Origin: Roseovarius arcticus
Lineage (GTDB): Bacteria; Pseudomonadota; Alphaproteobacteria; Rhodobacterales; Rhodobacteraceae
DNA: 64,000 nt
NCBI RefSeq assembly: GCF_006125015.1
Contig: NZ_SZZN01000001.1
Span: forward strand, 1,178,001 to 1,242,000
Reading direction: 5' to 3'
In this document: piece after piece, positions 16,611 through 24,914 of the stretch
Layout: each line of letters opens with the position of its first letter
Position numbering within the stretch: the stretch's first letter is position 1
Translations under genes and position numbers: made by a program
Notes under the pieces: model-generated
Databases searched by the model: none
Told to the model about the DNA's origin: nothing
The model's input: only the letters and a program-made list of their open reading frames with translations

Positions 16611-17984
16611 TTAACAATTCGGCACGTTGACGGCGAGGCCGCCCAGCGATGTTTCCTTGTACTTGTCCATCATGTCGGCGCCGGTCTGTCGCATCGTCTC
16701 TATACAGGCGTCCAGCGGCACCAGATGCGTGCCATCGCCGCGCATCGCGAGGGAGGCCGCCGATACGGCCTTGATCGCGCCCAAACCGTTCCGCTCGATA
16801 CATGGCACCTGCACGAGGCCTTTGACCGGATCGCACGTCATGCCCAAGTGATGCTCCAGCGCGATTTCGGCCGCGTTCTCAATTTGCATCGGGGTGCCGC
16901 CCATCACGGCGCAGAGGCCCGCAGCGCCCATCGCGGCGGCGCTGCCGACCTCGGCCTGGCAACCTGCCTCGGCGCCCGAAATAGAGGCGTTGAACTTGAC
17001 GAGTCCGCCGATCGCGGCGGCGGTCAGCAGGAAATCTTCGACATGCGCCTCCGACGCGCCGGGATAGTGGTCGAGGTAGTACCTGATGACTGCCGGCACG
17101 ACGCCCGCTGCGCCATTCGTCGGCGCCGTCACAACCTGGCCGCCGGCCGCGTTCTCCTCGTTGACGGCCATGGCGTAGCAGCTCATCCAATCGTTGATCT
17201 TGTGCGGCGCTTGCAGGTTTGTACCGCGCTCGGCGATCAGGCCGTCGCGGATGCTTTTCGCGCGGCGCTTCACGTTCAGACCGCCGGGCAGGATGCCATC
17301 GGTCGTCATGCCGCGCTCAATACAGTCATTCATCACTTGCCAGATGCGCTTTATCCCAGTGGTCATGTCGGTCTCGCCCCTACGAGAGATCTCGTTAGCC
17401 TTCTTCATCTGGGCGATTGTTTTGCCGGAGGTCTCGCACATCTGCAGCATCTCGGTGGCGGATTTGAACGGGTAGGGAACAGGATCGCCCTCATCGGTAT
17501 TGCGCCCTGCCGCCAGCTCGGCTTCGGTCATGACAAAGCCGCCGCCGATGGAATAATACGTCTCTTGCAGGATCGTGTCGCCCTGACTGTCGGTCGCCAT
17601 CAGGACCATGCCATTTGCGTGACCGGGCAGATTGGGGCCGAAATCAAAGAGCAGATCTTCTTTGGGGTTAAAGGAGAGCGGCGGCAGCCCGGCGGGCGTC
17701 AGGGTGTGGGTCTCGCGGATCTGGTCCATGGTTTGTTCGGCCGCGGAGTGATCGTAGGTGTTGGGCAGATAGCCCGCGAGGCCAAGGATCGTCGCGCGAT
17801 CAGTCGCGTGGCCGATCCCAGTAAAGGCAAGGCTGCCGTGCAGTGATCCCTTGACGCCGTGGCAGGCAAAGGGGGCTGCGCGCATTTTGTCCAGAAACCG
17901 TGCGGCGGCCACCATTGGGCCCATCGTATGCGACGACGACGGGCCGATGCCAACCTTGAACATGTCGAAGACGGATAGGAACAT
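16611..17984 (-). CDS. sdaA: L-serine ammonia-lyase (serine deaminase), iron-sulfur type
   Basis: This 457-residue single-chain enzyme deaminates L-serine to pyruvate and ammonia. The N-terminal domain has [13 protein letters not shown]; the C-terminal alpha domain carries the [4Fe-4S] cysteines in [19 protein letters not shown] and VPCIERN, plus [15 protein letters not shown]. Length equals that of E. coli SdaA and SdaB. The ATG at 17984 has GGAGG 7-8 bases upstream; a 44-residue longer frame is non-conserved. An EamA exporter gene follows in the same transcript. In organisms with dimethylglycine breakdown, glycine can reach pyruvate through serine and this enzyme. Confidence 0.96.
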   Translation of the reverse strand: MFLSVFDMFKVGIGPSSSHTMGPMVAAARFLDKMRAAPFACHGVKGSLHGSLAFTGIGHATDRATILGLAGYLPNTYDHSAAEQTMDQIRETHTLTPAGLPPLSFNPKEDLLFDFGPNLPGHANGMVLMATDSQGDTILQETYYSIGGGFVMTEAELAAGRNTDEGDPVPYPFKSATEMLQMCETSGKTIAQMKKANEISRRGETDMTTGIKRIWQVMNDCIERGMTTDGILPGGLNVKRRAKSIRDGLIAERGTNLQAPHKINDWMSCYAMAVNEENAAGGQVVTAPTNGAAGVVPAVIRYYLDHYPGASEAHVEDFLLTAAAIGGLVKFNASISGAEAGCQAEVGSAAAMGAAGLCAVMGGTPMQIENAAEIALEHHLGMTCDPVKGLVQVPCIERNGLGAIKAVSAASLAMRGDGTHLVPLDACIETMRQTGADMMDKYKETSLGGLAVNVPNC

Positions 17985-18098
17985 AAGGTGGCCTCCTTTT
18001 AGTATATGCGCGGCTGCGCCCTTGTCGCAGGTTGCGGGAGCGCGGCCTATACCGAATACGACATAGAGCGGCGCTGTTGTGACGCGGGCGTTGCGGTT

Positions 18099-18137
18099 AG
18101 GGGCGTTGCCCCTCACGCTGAATTCCAGAGGAATTCA
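18099..18137. repeat. Tandem inverted repeats downstream of the nucleobase operon
   Basis: Two hairpins stand side by side: aggggc-gtt-gcccct (18099-18113) and tgaattcc-aga-ggaattca (18119-18137). A further ttttt-ggc-aaaaa dyad lies at 18155-18167. They occupy the gap between the codA-like stop (18187) and the sdaA start (17984) and may end the former transcript. Confidence 0.55.
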
Positions 18138-18186
18138 ACGCTCACCCCAGGATATTTTTGGCAAAAAGAAAGATGCAGGGAAGGGG

Positions 18187-19461
18187 CTATTGAACTTGAT
18201 GGCGGCGGCGGATGGTTTCGGGGCGTCCGGGAATCGTGAGGGCAGCATCCATGCGAGGGGTGCGGGATATGACGCGGCCTTTGGCGATGACGCACAAACG
18301 CGCGGCGCGCAGGCGCAATGCCTCGATTGGATTTGCGGCATCGAGGATGACAAGCGAAGCGGTCGCGCCGACATGCAGGCCGTAATCCTCAAGGCCCATG
18401 ATGGCCGCGTTCTGGTGCGTGACCATATCAAAGCAGTGCGCCATTTCATCGGGTGATGACATTTGCGCGACGTGCATTCCCATGAACGCAACGTCGAGCA
18501 TGTCAGCAGTGCCCAGTGAATACCAAGGGTCCAGCACGCAGTCCTGCCCCCAGCCGACAGTGATGCCGTGGGCTTGCATTTCCTTGACGCGGGTCATGCC
18601 GCGCCGCTTGGGGAATGTGTCTTGGCGTCCTTGGATCATAATGTTGATTAGCGGATTGGGCACCGCTGACACCTCTGCCTCGGCGATCAGGGGCAGCAGT
18701 TTGGACACATAGTAATTGTCCATCGAGTGCATGGATGTGAGGTGGCTGCCGTTGACGCGGCCTTGCAGGCCGAGGCGCTGCGTCTCGTATGCTAGGGTTT
18801 CGATGTGGCGGCTCATCGGATCGTCCGATTCGTCGCAATGCATGTCGACGCGCAGGCCGCGCGTGGCGGCCATTTCGCACAGATCGCGGACAGACGCCGC
18901 GCCATCCGCCATCGTGCGCTCAAAATGCGGGATGCCGCCGACAACGTCGACGCCCATATCCAGCGCGCGGATGGTATTGGTCCGCGCGGTGGGATCGCGG
19001 TAGAGGCCGTCCTGCGGGAAGGCGACCAGTTGCAGGTCAATATACGCCTTTACCGCATCTTTGACGTGCAGCATCGCCTCGACGCCCTTGAGGCTGTCGT
19101 CGCAGGTATCCACATGACTGCGGATCGCCAGAAGGCCCATGGACGCGGCCCAGTCGCAATATGTCAGCGCGCGGGTCACCATGTCGCCCACGGTCATGAC
19201 CTCCTTCAACTCGCCCCAGAGGCCGATCCCCTCTAGCAGCGTGCCCGATACGTTGATGCGCGGTGTGCCGTAGGACTGGGTGGCATCCAGGTGAAAATGC
19301 GGGTCCACAAAAGGCGGCGAGACGAGATCGCCAGTCGCGTCAATCACTTCGCCCGCGTCTGCGTCCAGCGATCCGATGGCTTTGATCCGTCCCGCCTCAA
19401 TGCCGATATCGGTGATGCGGCCATCTGGCAGCGTGCCGCCCTTGACGATAATATCGAACAT
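18187..19461 (-). CDS. codA: Cytosine deaminase-like amidohydrolase
   Basis: This 424-residue amidohydrolase-superfamily enzyme has metal-binding HFHLDATQ near residues 55-62, RSHVDTCD, DMHCDESDD, GSHLTSMHS and a late aspartate in VGWGQDCVLDPW. This is the CodA pattern (HxH, H, H, D). CodA converts cytosine to uracil and ammonia; isoguanine and related pyrimidine or triazine substrates are alternatives. It is the last gene of a nucleobase/nucleoside ABC operon, starting directly at the stop of the upstream permease, which supports a nucleobase as substrate. Confidence 0.85.
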   Translation of the reverse strand: MFDIIVKGGTLPDGRITDIGIEAGRIKAIGSLDADAGEVIDATGDLVSPPFVDPHFHLDATQSYGTPRINVSGTLLEGIGLWGELKEVMTVGDMVTRALTYCDWAASMGLLAIRSHVDTCDDSLKGVEAMLHVKDAVKAYIDLQLVAFPQDGLYRDPTARTNTIRALDMGVDVVGGIPHFERTMADGAASVRDLCEMAATRGLRVDMHCDESDDPMSRHIETLAYETQRLGLQGRVNGSHLTSMHSMDNYYVSKLLPLIAEAEVSAVPNPLINIMIQGRQDTFPKRRGMTRVKEMQAHGITVGWGQDCVLDPWYSLGTADMLDVAFMGMHVAQMSSPDEMAHCFDMVTHQNAAIMGLEDYGLHVGATASLVILDAANPIEALRLRAARLCVIAKGRVISRTPRMDAALTIPGRPETIRRRHQVQ

Positions 19462-20406
19462 TCAGCGTTCCCCTTTGTTGAATGGCACCATCAATGCGGC
19501 GGGCACCTCGGCCCGGCGCGACATCACGACCAGTGCGAGGATGGATAGGAAGTAGGGCATCATCAGGAACACCTGATAGGGGATGCCCGCCCCTAGCGGC
19601 GTCTGCTGGATGCGGATTTGCAGCGCATCGAACGCGGCAAAGAGGATCGCGCCCAACAGCGCCTTGCCCGGCCTCCACGCACCAAAGACGACGAGGGCGA
19701 TGCAGATCCAGCCGCGCCCCGACACCATTTCGAAGAAGAAGCTGTTGAACGCCGACATAGTCAGGAACGCGCCGCCGATAGCCATCAGGCCGCTGCCGAC
19801 CATCACCGCGCCCATACGGATGGCTGTAACCGAAAGGCCCTGCGCGGCCACGGCCTGCGGGTTTTCACCCGCTGCGCGCACAGCAAGGCCCAGAGGCGTG
19901 CGGTAGAGGATGATCGCGACGATGGCGACCATCGCGAAGGCCAGATACGTCAGCGGCGTCTGTGCGAAAAGGGCCGGGCCGATTAGCGGGATATCCGACA
20001 GAACCGGTATTGGCAGCGGTTGAAACGCGTCAATCTTCGGCGGGCTGGTGACTTCGGGCAGGGCGAGGCGATAGGCGTAGTAGGTGCTAGACGTCGCCAA
20101 CAGGGTGACGCCAAGGCCAACGACATGCTGCGAGAGGCCAAAGGGCACCGTCAGGATCGAGTGGATCAGCCCAAACCCCATGCCGACGACGAACGCCACA
20201 GCGACGCCCGGCCAGAGGCCAAGGCCCGAATAGACCGCCATCCACCCAGCGAACGCGCCCGCGACCATGATCCCCTCAATCCCAAGGTTCAGAACGCCCG
20301 CGCGCTCGCAAATCAGCTCGCCCAAGGTCGCAAAAATCAGCGGCGACGCAATGCGGATCGCGGCGGTCCAGAAGCTGGCTGTCATCAGGATTTCGAGGAT
20401 GTCCAT
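19462..20406 (-). CDS. Nucleoside/nucleobase-type ABC transporter permease (second)
   Basis: This 314-residue membrane protein has eight to nine hydrophobic segments of the BPD_transp_2 family. Typical elements are GELICERAGVLNLGIEG near the N-terminus and GRGWICIALVVFGAWRP. This subtype works with BMP-type lipoproteins or binding proteins to import nucleosides or nucleobases. It lies 2 bases from the first permease and abuts the codA-like gene, all in one operon. Confidence 0.92.
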   Translation of the reverse strand: MDILEILMTASFWTAAIRIASPLIFATLGELICERAGVLNLGIEGIMVAGAFAGWMAVYSGLGLWPGVAVAFVVGMGFGLIHSILTVPFGLSQHVVGLGVTLLATSSTYYAYRLALPEVTSPPKIDAFQPLPIPVLSDIPLIGPALFAQTPLTYLAFAMVAIVAIILYRTPLGLAVRAAGENPQAVAAQGLSVTAIRMGAVMVGSGLMAIGGAFLTMSAFNSFFFEMVSGRGWICIALVVFGAWRPGKALLGAILFAAFDALQIRIQQTPLGAGIPYQVFLMMPYFLSILALVVMSRRAEVPAALMVPFNKGER

Positions 20407-20408
20407 TC

Positions 20409-21458
20409 CTATTCCCTCACCACGCGGAACCGGGTCAGAAGGATGGCCACGACCATCAGCAGCAGCGCGGTGGCCAGCATTATGTCGGCCAGATATGTCG
20501 GCACGCCGACCGCCCGGCTCATACTGTCGGCGCCGACGAATATACCCGCGACAAAGAGAGCGGCCACGACGACGCCCAGCGGATTAAGCAGCGCCAGCAT
20601 AGCCACGATGATGCCCGTGTAGCCAAAGCCGGGGCTCAGATCGAGGGTGAGCGAGCCCTTGAGGCCCGCCACTTCGGAGTATCCTGCGAGCGCCGCAAGA
20701 CCGCCCGACAACAGCGCTGTTTTGATCAGTACGCGGCCCACGGGAATGCCCGCGAATTCGGCGGCGTCGCGATTGAGGCCGACGGCGCGCATCTCGTAAC
20801 CCAGCGTCGTGCGCGCGCCGATAATCCAGACAATGACCGCCGAGATCAAAGCAAGGCCGAAGCCCCAGTGCAGGCGCAAGCCGTCCATGATGCGGGGCAG
20901 GCGCGCCTCATCAATCAGGCGCGCGGATTTAGGCCAGCCCATGCCCATGGGGTCCTTGAGCGCGCCTTCAAGCAGCATCGAGACGAATAGCAAAAAGATG
21001 AAGTTTATCAATAGGGTCGTGACCACTTCGTCGACGCCAAGCCGGACCTTGAGCAGGGCCGGGATGAGCAAGAGCACCGCCCCCGCGATCATGGCAAGGA
21101 TCGCCATAAACGGCAGCAGCACGGCGCTGGGCCAGTCCAAGAGGCCCGCGCCGAGGATCGCAACGACGAGCGCGCCGGCGTATAACTGGGCCTCTGCCCC
21201 GATATTCCACAGACGCGCGCGGAACGCGACAGCGACCGCAAGACCGGTAAAGATCAGCGGTGTGGCGCGGTTTAACGTCTCCAGAAGGGCAAACTGGCTG
21301 CCAAACGCGCCTTTTATGATGAGACCCAGCACTGCGAGCGGATTTGCCCCGGCGAGCATTGCCAGCAGCGAAGCGGTGACCACTGTAGCGATGATTGCCA
21401 GCGCAGGCGGCGTTAGGGTGCGGGCCAGTGATGGGTTTGCGATAGGCTCAAGACGCAT
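20409..21458 (-). CDS. Nucleoside/nucleobase-type ABC transporter permease (first)
   Basis: This 349-residue multi-pass protein of the BPD_transp_2 family has NRATPLIFTGLAVAVAFRA, WNIGAEAQLY and RAVGLNRDAAEFAGIPVGR, all typical of nucleoside permeases. The ATG at 21458 is preferred because GGAGG lies 6 bases upstream; a start five codons earlier is open. It overlaps the end of the ATPase gene by 11 bases. It pairs with the next permease to form the membrane channel. Confidence 0.92.
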   Translation of the reverse strand: MRLEPIANPSLARTLTPPALAIIATVVTASLLAMLAGANPLAVLGLIIKGAFGSQFALLETLNRATPLIFTGLAVAVAFRARLWNIGAEAQLYAGALVVAILGAGLLDWPSAVLLPFMAILAMIAGAVLLLIPALLKVRLGVDEVVTTLLINFIFLLFVSMLLEGALKDPMGMGWPKSARLIDEARLPRIMDGLRLHWGFGLALISAVIVWIIGARTTLGYEMRAVGLNRDAAEFAGIPVGRVLIKTALLSGGLAALAGYSEVAGLKGSLTLDLSPGFGYTGIIVAMLALLNPLGVVVAALFVAGIFVGADSMSRAVGVPTYLADIMLATALLLMVVAILLTRFRVVRE

Positions 21459-22992
21459 GGGCGGCCTCCGCAAAGCCGTGACCGGCCATCCAGATGCCTA
21501 AATCGGCCGGGCTCATGCTACCACGGGGGAACGGTGGTGACAGGCGGCCTTCGGATATGACGTGAATAACGTCCGACAAGGTCATGATTTCATCCAAGTC
21601 TTCTGAGATCAGAAGGACCGCCGCGCCGCGATCCCTAGCGGCCAGTAACTGCGAATGGACGTAATTTACAGCGCCAATATCGAGGCCGCGCACGGGCTGA
21701 TTGGCGAGGATGATCTGCGGTGCGCCCTCCATTACGCGGCCAAGGATCAGCTTTTGCATATTGCCGCCCGATAGCAGGCGAATGCGCGTGCCGGGGCCGG
21801 GGCAGCGCACGTCATAACGGGTGATGATCGCTTCGGCAAACCCCTTAGCTGCGCGCCAGTTCATCCAGCCATGATGGCTGAAGGGGGCGTCTGCATAGGT
21901 CTCAAGTATTGCATTCTCGGTCAGGTCGAAATCGGCGATCGTCCCGGTCTTGTGCCGGTCCTCAGGGATGCGCGCGATCCCGGCATGAATGGCGGCGCGC
22001 GGCGACCATGTCGTGACCTCCGCGCCATCCAGCGCAAGTGTCCCGGTGGCAGGCCGGATCATTCCGCCGATGAGGTCGGCCAGCGCCGCCTGACCATTGC
22101 CCGACACGCCCGCCAGCCCGGTAATCTGCCCGGCCAGCAGGCTGAAATCCAGCGATTTGAGGCCGGGTGCAGCGCCGCGATCCGGTGTCGACACAGCTGC
22201 CAGTGACAGCAGCGCCGCGCCGGGGGTGCCGGGACTTGCCTCTGGCGCGTTTACTTCGCCGCCGACCATTCGCGCGGCCAGATCCTGTGGGTCCGTCTCG
22301 CGCGTGGCGCCTTCGTGGACGACTTCGCCGTGGCGCAGGATCACGACGCGGTCCGAAATGGCCATGACCTCATGCAATTTGTGCGAGATAAAGACTATGG
22401 ACAGCCCCAAGGCCACCGCTTTGCGCAAGGTTTCGAACAGATCGTTCGTTTCTTGGGGTGTCAGAACCGCTGTCGGTTCGTCCAGTATCAAAATCCGTGC
22501 GTCGCGGTAGAGCGCCTTGAGAATCTCGACCCTCTGCCGCTCGCCCACGGTCAACGTGCCGACGCGGGCATCCGGATCGACGCTGAGCTTAAAATCGGTC
22601 GCCAGTTGAGCAATCCTGGCCCGAGCGGCAGCGCGGCCCTGGCCCAGCGACCATAGCGAACGGGTGCCCAGCGTCACGTTCTCTAGCACGGTCATGTTGC
22701 CCGCCAGCGTGAAATGCTGGTGCACCATGCCGACGCCAGCATCCAGCGCTGCGCGTGGATTGCCGGCGGGCAGGGGCGTGGCCATAACCTCGACCGTGCC
22801 GCTATCTGCAGTGTATTGGCCAAAGAGGATGTTCATCAAAGTCGTCTTGCCGGCGCCATTCTCGCCCAAGAGCGCGATGACCTCTCCCTTGTGCAGAGAG
22901 AGGCTAACCGCGTCGTTCGCAGTGAGGGCGCCGAATGTCTTGGTGATTTGGTCGAGGCGCAGGACGACCTGCGCCTCTTTGGTATCAGGCAT
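21448..22992 (-). CDS. Nucleoside/nucleobase-type ABC transporter, double ATPase
   Basis: This 514-residue protein has two fused nucleotide-binding domains. The first has Walker A GENGAGKTT, signature LTVGERQRVEILKAL and Walker B ILILDEPTAVLTPQE. The second has the degenerate GVSGNGQAALADLIGG P-loop and LLSGGNMQKLILGR typical of this family, with VRGLDIG replacing the usual Walker B stretch. It energises import by the two permeases that follow. It abuts the binding-protein gene, its ATG directly following that stop. Confidence 0.95.
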   Translation of the reverse strand: MPDTKEAQVVLRLDQITKTFGALTANDAVSLSLHKGEVIALLGENGAGKTTLMNILFGQYTADSGTVEVMATPLPAGNPRAALDAGVGMVHQHFTLAGNMTVLENVTLGTRSLWSLGQGRAAARARIAQLATDFKLSVDPDARVGTLTVGERQRVEILKALYRDARILILDEPTAVLTPQETNDLFETLRKAVALGLSIVFISHKLHEVMAISDRVVILRHGEVVHEGATRETDPQDLAARMVGGEVNAPEASPGTPGAALLSLAAVSTPDRGAAPGLKSLDFSLLAGQITGLAGVSGNGQAALADLIGGMIRPATGTLALDGAEVTTWSPRAAIHAGIARIPEDRHKTGTIADFDLTENAILETYADAPFSHHGWMNWRAAKGFAEAIITRYDVRCPGPGTRIRLLSGGNMQKLILGRVMEGAPQIILANQPVRGLDIGAVNYVHSQLLAARDRGAAVLLISEDLDEIMTLSDVIHVISEGRLSPPFPRGSMSPADLGIWMAGHGFAEAAHAS

Positions 22993-24024
22993 TTACTGGG
23001 ACTTCGGCTCTTCGTCGTTAATCTCGGTGACGTAGTCGCCGGCCATGATTTCGGCCTTACGGGCCTCGACCATATCCATCGCCTCCTGCGGGACTTTGCC
23101 CTCAAAGGTGCCCAGCGGAGCCAGCTCTGCGCCGCCTTCCTTCATGGTGGAGTATATCCCGTAGTCAAAAGCCGAGAACGTGCCATCCCTGACTTGACTG
23201 ATCGCCATGTTCAACGTCGGCTCAAAATTCCAGATGGCCGAGGCGACGACGGTGTCCGGATAGTCGGCTTGGGTGTCGATCACGTTGCCAATGGCCAAAA
23301 CGCCCTTTTCCTGCGCCGCGTCAGAGACGCCGAACCGTTCGGCATAAAGCATGTCCGCGCCGTTTTCGATCATCGCATAGGCCGTTTCCTTGGCGGCGGG
23401 CGGATCGAACCAAGAGCCAATGAAGCTGACCTGAAATGTCGCCTCAGGCTTTGTCTCACGGACGCCTGCCATAAAGGCGTGCATCAGGCGGTTCACTTCG
23501 GGAATGGGAAAGCCGCCGATCAGGCCGATATTGCCGCTTTCGCTGAGTGATCCGGCAATGATACCAGTCAGATAGGACGCATCCTGAATGTAGTTGTCAA
23601 AGACCGCAAAATTCATAAGCGCATCGTCAGGCTTGAAGCTGGAGCCAAGCAGGAACGCAATTTCAGGATACTCAGCAGCCACCTCGCGTGCCTCCTGCTC
23701 GACGGCGAATGCCTCGCCGATGATCAGGGTGTAGCCGTCATTTGCGTATTCGCGCATGACGCGGGCATAGTCGGTGTTGCTGACGTTTTCGGAAAACGCA
23801 TATTCAATATCGCCGCGCTCGGCCGCTGCTGTTGCGGCCTTGTGGATGCGGCTGACCCATTGCTGCTCAACGGGGACGGTGTAGATGCCGGCAGTCTTGA
23901 TCGGGTCCGCGGCCATTGCGGGGCGCGCGCCGCCTATCAGCCCGGCGGTGAGTGCAGCGGCCGCAGCCGTCGCCAAGAAGTGGCGGCGGGTCATGCCGCG
24001 CCGCGGTGTCATCAGCTTTGTCAT
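22993..24024 (-). CDS. BMP-family ABC transporter substrate-binding protein
   Basis: This 343-residue exported protein has a twin-arginine-like leader (TRRHFLATAAAAALTAG, cleavage near AMAAD). The BMP fold segments GEAFAVEQEAREVAAEYP, GSLSESGNIGLIGGFPIPEVNR and GAELAPLGTFEGKVPQEAMD follow. The family binds purine and pyrimidine nucleosides or nucleobases. Alternative ATGs at the first few codons exist; the one at 24024 is kept. First gene of the operon ending in the cytosine-deaminase-like enzyme. Confidence 0.93.
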   Translation of the reverse strand: MTKLMTPRRGMTRRHFLATAAAAALTAGLIGGARPAMAADPIKTAGIYTVPVEQQWVSRIHKAATAAAERGDIEYAFSENVSNTDYARVMREYANDGYTLIIGEAFAVEQEAREVAAEYPEIAFLLGSSFKPDDALMNFAVFDNYIQDASYLTGIIAGSLSESGNIGLIGGFPIPEVNRLMHAFMAGVRETKPEATFQVSFIGSWFDPPAAKETAYAMIENGADMLYAERFGVSDAAQEKGVLAIGNVIDTQADYPDTVVASAIWNFEPTLNMAISQVRDGTFSAFDYGIYSTMKEGGAELAPLGTFEGKVPQEAMDMVEARKAEIMAGDYVTEINDEEPKSQ

Positions 24025-24373
24025 TTGTCGTATACCCCCTCAGGTTTTCGTCTTCTTATTCTGGGGTGAGCGTAAAATTTTTCCGCGCGAATGACCAGTA
24101 TTTTGACACGCTTCTGGGCTTTGCTGCGCTGCCTTCGGTCGGCTGCCAATTTTTGGTGCAGGTAAAGGTGGCAAAGCCGGTCAGGCAGTGCGGTATCCGG
24201 TTGCACGCAGCAGGGCGGGTTTCGCGAATGCGTTTTATTCCGGGCGCGGCACCTGCGGCAAGGTGACACCTCGCATTGAGGCCCGCAGATATGGAGTGTC
24301 GGGAACCTACGGTATGCTCTATAAGTTGGAGTATCTATTAGAAGTAAGGTCCGTAAAGGGCCAAGGAGGAACC
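24025..24373. other. 349-base divergent intergenic region
   Basis: This stretch lies between the divergent BMP-protein gene and the cytochrome c gene and should hold both promoters. Short open frames cross it but none has a convincing ribosome-binding site or protein-like composition. I see no clear repeat or riboswitch. Confidence 0.6.
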
Positions 24374-24844
24374 ATGAACCGCTTTATTCTAACGGCAACC
24401 GCCGCCGCACTGACGCTAGGTGCGCCTGCCTTCGCGGCAAGCGACGACACTGCAATGGCCGCCCCCAGCGGCGACGTCGCCGCAGGCGAAGCAGCGTTTG
24501 GAAAGCAATGTGTGTCGTGCCATGTGGTCAAATCAGACGATGGCGAATTGCTGGCGGGCCGCAATGGCCGCCAAGGCCCGAATCTATTCGGCGTCGCGGG
24601 CGGTAAAGTTGGGTCTGTCGAAGGTTTCAAATATGGCAAGGCGTTGGCCGCGGCAGGCGAGGCTGGCAATATGTGGGACGAGGAAAACTTTGTCGCCTAC
24701 GTCCAAGATCCGACAGATTGGCTACGCAAAGCTACAGACGACAAGAAGGCCCGCAGCCGCATGGGATGGAAGGTGCGCGACCCGCAAGAGGCCGCTGATC
24801 TGTACGCATATCTCTATTCCATCGCGCCAGCCGCAGCAGAATAA
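24374..24844 (+). CDS. Cytochrome c (class I, c2-like), periplasmic
   Basis: This 156-residue protein has a signal peptide (cleavage near AFAAS) and one haem-binding motif CVSCH followed by GRQGPNLFGVAGG. The likely methionine ligand is in ARSRMGWKV. It would carry electrons between membrane complexes in the periplasm, as cytochromes c2, c550 and c552 do. The ATG at 24374 has AAGGAGG 5 bases upstream; the open frame to 24188 is discarded. It is a single-gene unit ending in a strong terminator. Confidence 0.93.
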   Translation: MNRFILTATAAALTLGAPAFAASDDTAMAAPSGDVAAGEAAFGKQCVSCHVVKSDDGELLAGRNGRQGPNLFGVAGGKVGSVEGFKYGKALAAAGEAGNMWDEENFVAYVQDPTDWLRKATDDKKARSRMGWKVRDPQEAADLYAYLYSIAPAAAE

Positions 24845-24870
24845 ACCTCCGTAGACAAAACGATCAAAAA

Positions 24871-24890
24871 GGCAGGCCGCAAAGCCTGCC
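24871..24890. terminator. Bidirectional rho-independent terminator
   Basis: The stem ggcaggc (24871-24877) with gcctgcc (24884-24890) is flanked by aaaaa on the left and tttttt on the right. It sits between the convergent cytochrome c and dimethylglycine-dehydrogenase-type genes. Confidence 0.92.
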
Positions 24891-24914
24891 TTTTTTCATT
24901 GGTGCCGCGAAGTC

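Noticed and set aside
16332..17846. 504-codon open frame on the plus strand
   Set aside because: It runs antisense across the EamA transporter and sdaA, both with clear motifs; it lacks a start signal and protein-like composition. It is a by-product of GC-rich codons.
17985..18186. Possible glycine riboswitch upstream of sdaA
   Set aside because: No glycine-aptamer core sequences are visible; the region is explained by hairpins and a plain leader.
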